This document shows positions 24,691-27,201 of a stretch of 27,201 bases of DNA, piece after piece. The position numbers and the translations under genes are program-made. Numbering within the stretch: the stretch's first letter is position 1; each line of letters opens with the position of its first letter. The DNA is from an uncultured Micromonospora sp. Its GTDB lineage: Bacteria; Actinomycetota; Actinomycetes; Mycobacteriales; Micromonosporaceae. Under the pieces are notes generated by a model. That model saw only the letters and a program-made list of their open reading frames with translations. It was not told where the DNA came from and did not search any database. The stretch is taken from positions 1-27,201 of the forward strand of contig CALGAM010000033.1 of the NCBI GenBank assembly GCA_937951935.1, in the 5' to 3' direction.

Positions 24691-25557
24691 ATGTCCATCG
24701 TCACCGAACTCGGTGCCCGGGTGCGGGCCGCCTCCGACGATCTGCCGGTCGGACTGGTGATGGCGGCGCTCGACCGGCTCAAGCTCGCCTCCGACCGGCT
24801 GCGCTGGGTCCGGCAGGAGTCCGTCGACCCGATGGGCGTACCGGAGCTCTCCGCCGCCACCGAGCACGCCGAGGCCGCCGGCCACGCACTGCGGCTCGCC
24901 CAGGAGCAGCTCGCGACGTATCTGGCGGCGATCGGGCTGAGCCGGGACGGGACGCCGGCGGGCCGGCCCGAGGGACCGGCGCCGCAACCGCCGGGGCCGC
25001 CGGCGGAGGAGATTCCGGCCGCCCCGCGCCGGGTCACCGCCGGACCCGCCGGACGTTGGTGGGCGATCCGGGTCGCCGAGCTGTTCGACCACCGCGACGC
25101 CCCCGCCGTGGAGCCGAACCGGGAGATCACCGACGCGGAGGAGCTGCTGCGCCGGGTGACGCACGGCGTCCGCTCGGGCGACCGGAACCGGCTGCACACC
25201 GAGCTGCGCGCCGTCGAGGCCCACGTCGGCCTCGGGCTCGCCTCGGTCGCCCCGCCGGTGCTGCGGGATCTGGCGACCCAACTCCTCGGTCACCCGCCCC
25301 GGGCCGCCGACCTGCCCCGGCTGCGCCGCGAGGTCGGCGGACAGGTCACCGACCTGCTGCCCAACCTGCCGCCCGCGGTGCTCGACACGCTGCTCAGCCG
25401 GGTCTGCCGGATGCCCCCGCCGAAGCAGCCGGTGGAGCAGCCCCATCCCGCCGACCCGGCGGTCGCCGCGGGCATCGTCACCGGACTGCTCATGCGGCGG
25501 CTCGGTGTCGACCAGCGCCCGGTCACCGCCCGTGGCCCCCAGGACACCCATGCCTGA
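24691..25557 (+). CDS. Hypothetical protein, second gene of the FtsK-type operon
   Basis: A 288-residue soluble protein I do not recognise. Residues about 1-85 are helical (LVMAALDRLKLASDRLRWVR, then ATEHAEAAGHALRLAQEQLA) and resemble the preceding small protein in layout. A Pro/Gly-rich linker (about 90-125) leads to a second helical part (about 130-260) containing WWAIRVAELF, the charged ITDAEELLRRVTHGVR, and VTDLLPNLPPAVLDTLLSRV. The C-terminus is VAAGIVTGLLMRRLGVDQR. No nucleotide-binding or membrane motif is seen. There is no good ribosome-binding site, so it is likely translated by coupling to the gene just upstream. It overlaps the FtsK-type gene by 8 bp (ATGCCTGA). Confidence 0.78.
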   Translation: MSIVTELGARVRAASDDLPVGLVMAALDRLKLASDRLRWVRQESVDPMGVPELSAATEHAEAAGHALRLAQEQLATYLAAIGLSRDGTPAGRPEGPAPQPPGPPAEEIPAAPRRVTAGPAGRWWAIRVAELFDHRDAPAVEPNREITDAEELLRRVTHGVRSGDRNRLHTELRAVEAHVGLGLASVAPPVLRDLATQLLGHPPRAADLPRLRREVGGQVTDLLPNLPPAVLDTLLSRVCRMPPPKQPVEQPHPADPAVAAGIVTGLLMRRLGVDQRPVTARGPQDTHA

Positions 25558-27201
25558 CTACCGGACCCAGCTCGCCACCCGGGTCCGCGACATGTTGTCG
25601 CACGCCCTGGGGTCCGCGCGGACGCGTCTGGCCACGGCCCGGACGGAGCGGGACGCCGCCCTGACCCGGCTGCACCGGACCCGCGAGGCCGCCACCCGGG
25701 TGCCGGCGCGGGTCGGTGCGGAACGCGACCGGCGCGTCGCCGAGCTGGCCGCCCGGTACGCCGCCCAGCTCACCCACCTCGCCGAGCGGGCGGCCGCGGC
25801 GGCGGCCCGCGAGGCCCCCGGAGCAGCCGGGGCGGAGTGGGCCGACTGGCAGCCGACCCCGGTGGTGCGGGGCGAACCCCCGGGTGCGCTGCGCATCGGG
25901 ACGGTACGCACCGGCGGCCCGGCCGTCCCGGCCCTGGTGCCGCTGCTCGACGCCGGCCACGTCCACCTGTCCGGCACCGACCGGGAGGGCTGTGACGCCG
26001 TCGTCGCCACCCTGCTGTTGCGCGCACTCGGCCGGGCCGACCCCGGGGCGGTCCGGGTGGTCGGCTACGACCCCGAGCACCTCGGCGGCGGCCTGGCCGG
26101 GTTCGCCCCACTGTCCACCGCCGGGTTGCTGACCCTCGTCGGTCCCGGTGGTCTGGCCAAGCTCCTCGACGACCTCGTCGACCAGATCCGCCGGATCAAC
26201 GAGACCGTCCTCGCCGGGGAGTACCGCTCACTCCGGGAGCTGGCGGCGGCGACCGGCCGCCGTCCCGAGCCGTGGCGGATCGCGGTACTGCTCGGCGGTG
26301 AGGAACTGTCCCGGCACGAACGGGGCCAGCTCGACCGGGTGGTCCGGACCGGGGCGGCCTGCGGGGTGCACCTCATCGTCCGGGGCATCGACCTGCCCGA
26401 CGAGCCGACCGTCCAGCGGGTGGTGGTCGACCACGACGGGACCCGTCTGGACTGTTGTCCGGGACTGTCCGTCCGGTGTGATCCACCGCCCCCGTCGACG
26501 CTGGTCACCGAGACCAGCCGGGACATCGCGGCCCGGGCTAACGCCGGTCCGCCACCGACACCGTTCACCGACCTGCTGCCGCCACCCGACGAGATGTGGC
26601 GGGAGAACTCCACACACGGACTGACCGCGCCGATCGGCGACGGACCGCAGGGGCGGCAGGTGCTGCTGACCCTCGGCGACTACCCACCGCACGCGTTGAT
26701 CGGCGGCCCGTCCGGCACCGGCAAGACGAACCTGATCTTCGCCTGGATCGGTTCGCTCGCCGCCCGCTACTCCCCCGCCGAACTGGAGTTCTACCTGCTC
26801 GACTTCAAGGAGGGGGTGTCGTTCGCCCGGTTCGCCCAGGGGCGACGGGATCCCAGCTGGCTGCCGCACATGCGGCTGGTGGGGATCAACGTCAACACCG
26901 ACCGGGAGTTCGGCCTCGCCCTGTTGCGATTCCTCGCCGAGGAACTCCGCCGCCGGGCGGACGCGGCCAAACGGCACGAGGTCACCAAACTTTCCGAACT
27001 GCGGGCGGTCGACCCCGAGGGACGGTGGCCACGGATCGTCGCGGTGGTGGACGAGTTCCAGATGCTGCTGGCCGGACGCGACGCGGTCGCCCGGGAGGCC
27101 GCCGACCTGCTGGAGGATCTGGCCCGCCGCGGCCGTTCGCAGGGCATCCACCTGGTGCTCGCCTCCCAGGACGTACGGGGCATCGAGGCGCTGTGGGGCC
27201 G
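25550..27201 (+). CDS. FtsK/SpoIIIE-type tandem ATPase (3' end beyond the window)
   Basis: At least 550 residues; the gene runs off the window. Residues about 1-85 are a coiled coil rich in Arg and Ala. Residues about 95-290 have the layout of an FtsK ATPase core but no P-loop: the expected Walker A is SGTDREGC (141-148) and the Walker B position reads IAVLLGGEE (244-252). A second core follows with an intact Walker A, GGPSGTGKTN (385-394, Lys392), Walker B IVAVVDEF (496-503), the FtsK block YLLDFKEGVSFARFA and the ending VLASQD. There is no membrane helix and no gamma domain so far. FtsK-type motors are hexameric pumps for DNA or, in EccC, for protein secretion. The dead-plus-live pair resembles EccC. 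Start: ATG overlapping the previous gene. Confidence 0.85.
   Translation, partial: MPDYRTQLATRVRDMLSHALGSARTRLATARTERDAALTRLHRTREAATRVPARVGAERDRRVAELAARYAAQLTHLAERAAAAAAREAPGAAGAEWADWQPTPVVRGEPPGALRIGTVRTGGPAVPALVPLLDAGHVHLSGTDREGCDAVVATLLLRALGRADPGAVRVVGYDPEHLGGGLAGFAPLSTAGLLTLVGPGGLAKLLDDLVDQIRRINETVLAGEYRSLRELAAATGRRPEPWRIAVLLGGEELSRHERGQLDRVVRTGAACGVHLIVRGIDLPDEPTVQRVVVDHDGTRLDCCPGLSVRCDPPPPSTLVTETSRDIAARANAGPPPTPFTDLLPPPDEMWRENSTHGLTAPIGDGPQGRQVLLTLGDYPPHALIGGPSGTGKTNLIFAWIGSLAARYSPAELEFYLLDFKEGVSFARFAQGRRDPSWLPHMRLVGINVNTDREFGLALLRFLAEELRRRADAAKRHEVTKLSELRAVDPEGRWPRIVAVVDEFQMLLAGRDAVAREAADLLEDLARRGRSQGIHLVLASQDVRGIEALWG

Overview
The window is very GC-rich, densely coded, double-stranded DNA with many GTG starts. 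It carries mshC (mycothiol synthesis), an F420-type LLM oxidoreductase, a PAC2 protein and DUF3140/DUF5703-type proteins. This combination points to an actinomycete, most likely a member of the Micromonosporaceae (inferred from style and gene content; no rRNA is present). It looks like ordinary chromosome. I see no tRNA or rRNA, no CRISPR array, no insertion sequence, no phage gene and no plasmid origin.

Layout. 1-2774 (+): the end of an ABC ATPase and its large FtsX/MacB-type permease. 2892-4473 (-): a HAD phosphatase and a lipoprotein zinc metallopeptidase. 5024-6883 (+): a PAC2 protein ending at a strong terminator, then a GntR/UTRA regulator with a twin inverted operator. 6940-12716 (-): the conserved actinobacterial mshC neighbourhood, reading mshC, SCO1664-type kinase-like protein, DUF3090, histidine phosphatase, uppP and an LLM oxidoreductase. 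From memory, the same set lies at Rv2125-Rv2141c in Mycobacterium tuberculosis. 12991-14308 (+): aldo/keto reductase and DUF5703. 14405-16535 (-): an acidic hypothetical protein and an M20 peptidase. 16834-19820: a ThuA-like protein, a LysR regulator and a convergent MFS transporter. 20174-23659: a 76-aa protein, then a minus-strand Clp ATPase / 61-aa / DUF3140 group. 23836-27201 (+): a NYN/PIN-like nuclease-fold protein, then a tightly coupled three-gene operon (86-aa helical protein, 288-aa protein, FtsK/SpoIIIE-type ATPase) that runs off the window.

How the genes work together. The middle section concerns redox buffering (MshC), envelope lipid recycling (UppP) and several conserved proteins of unknown role that are always found with them. 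The Clp group looks like a proteostasis/stress unit. The most novel part is the right end: a soluble tandem FtsK-fold protein whose first ATPase domain appears dead, encoded with two small helical proteins. It resembles a membrane-free relative of the type VII secretion ATPase arrangement, or a DNA translocase system; its function is unknown.

Regulation. At least five genes have a TANNNT box 6-7 nt before the start codon, suggesting leaderless transcripts. This also helps choose starts (for example DUF3090) and supports a 38-aa leader ORF in front of the PAC2 gene. Start choices below come from ribosome-binding sites, such boxes, overlaps and family length; none was tested by alignment.
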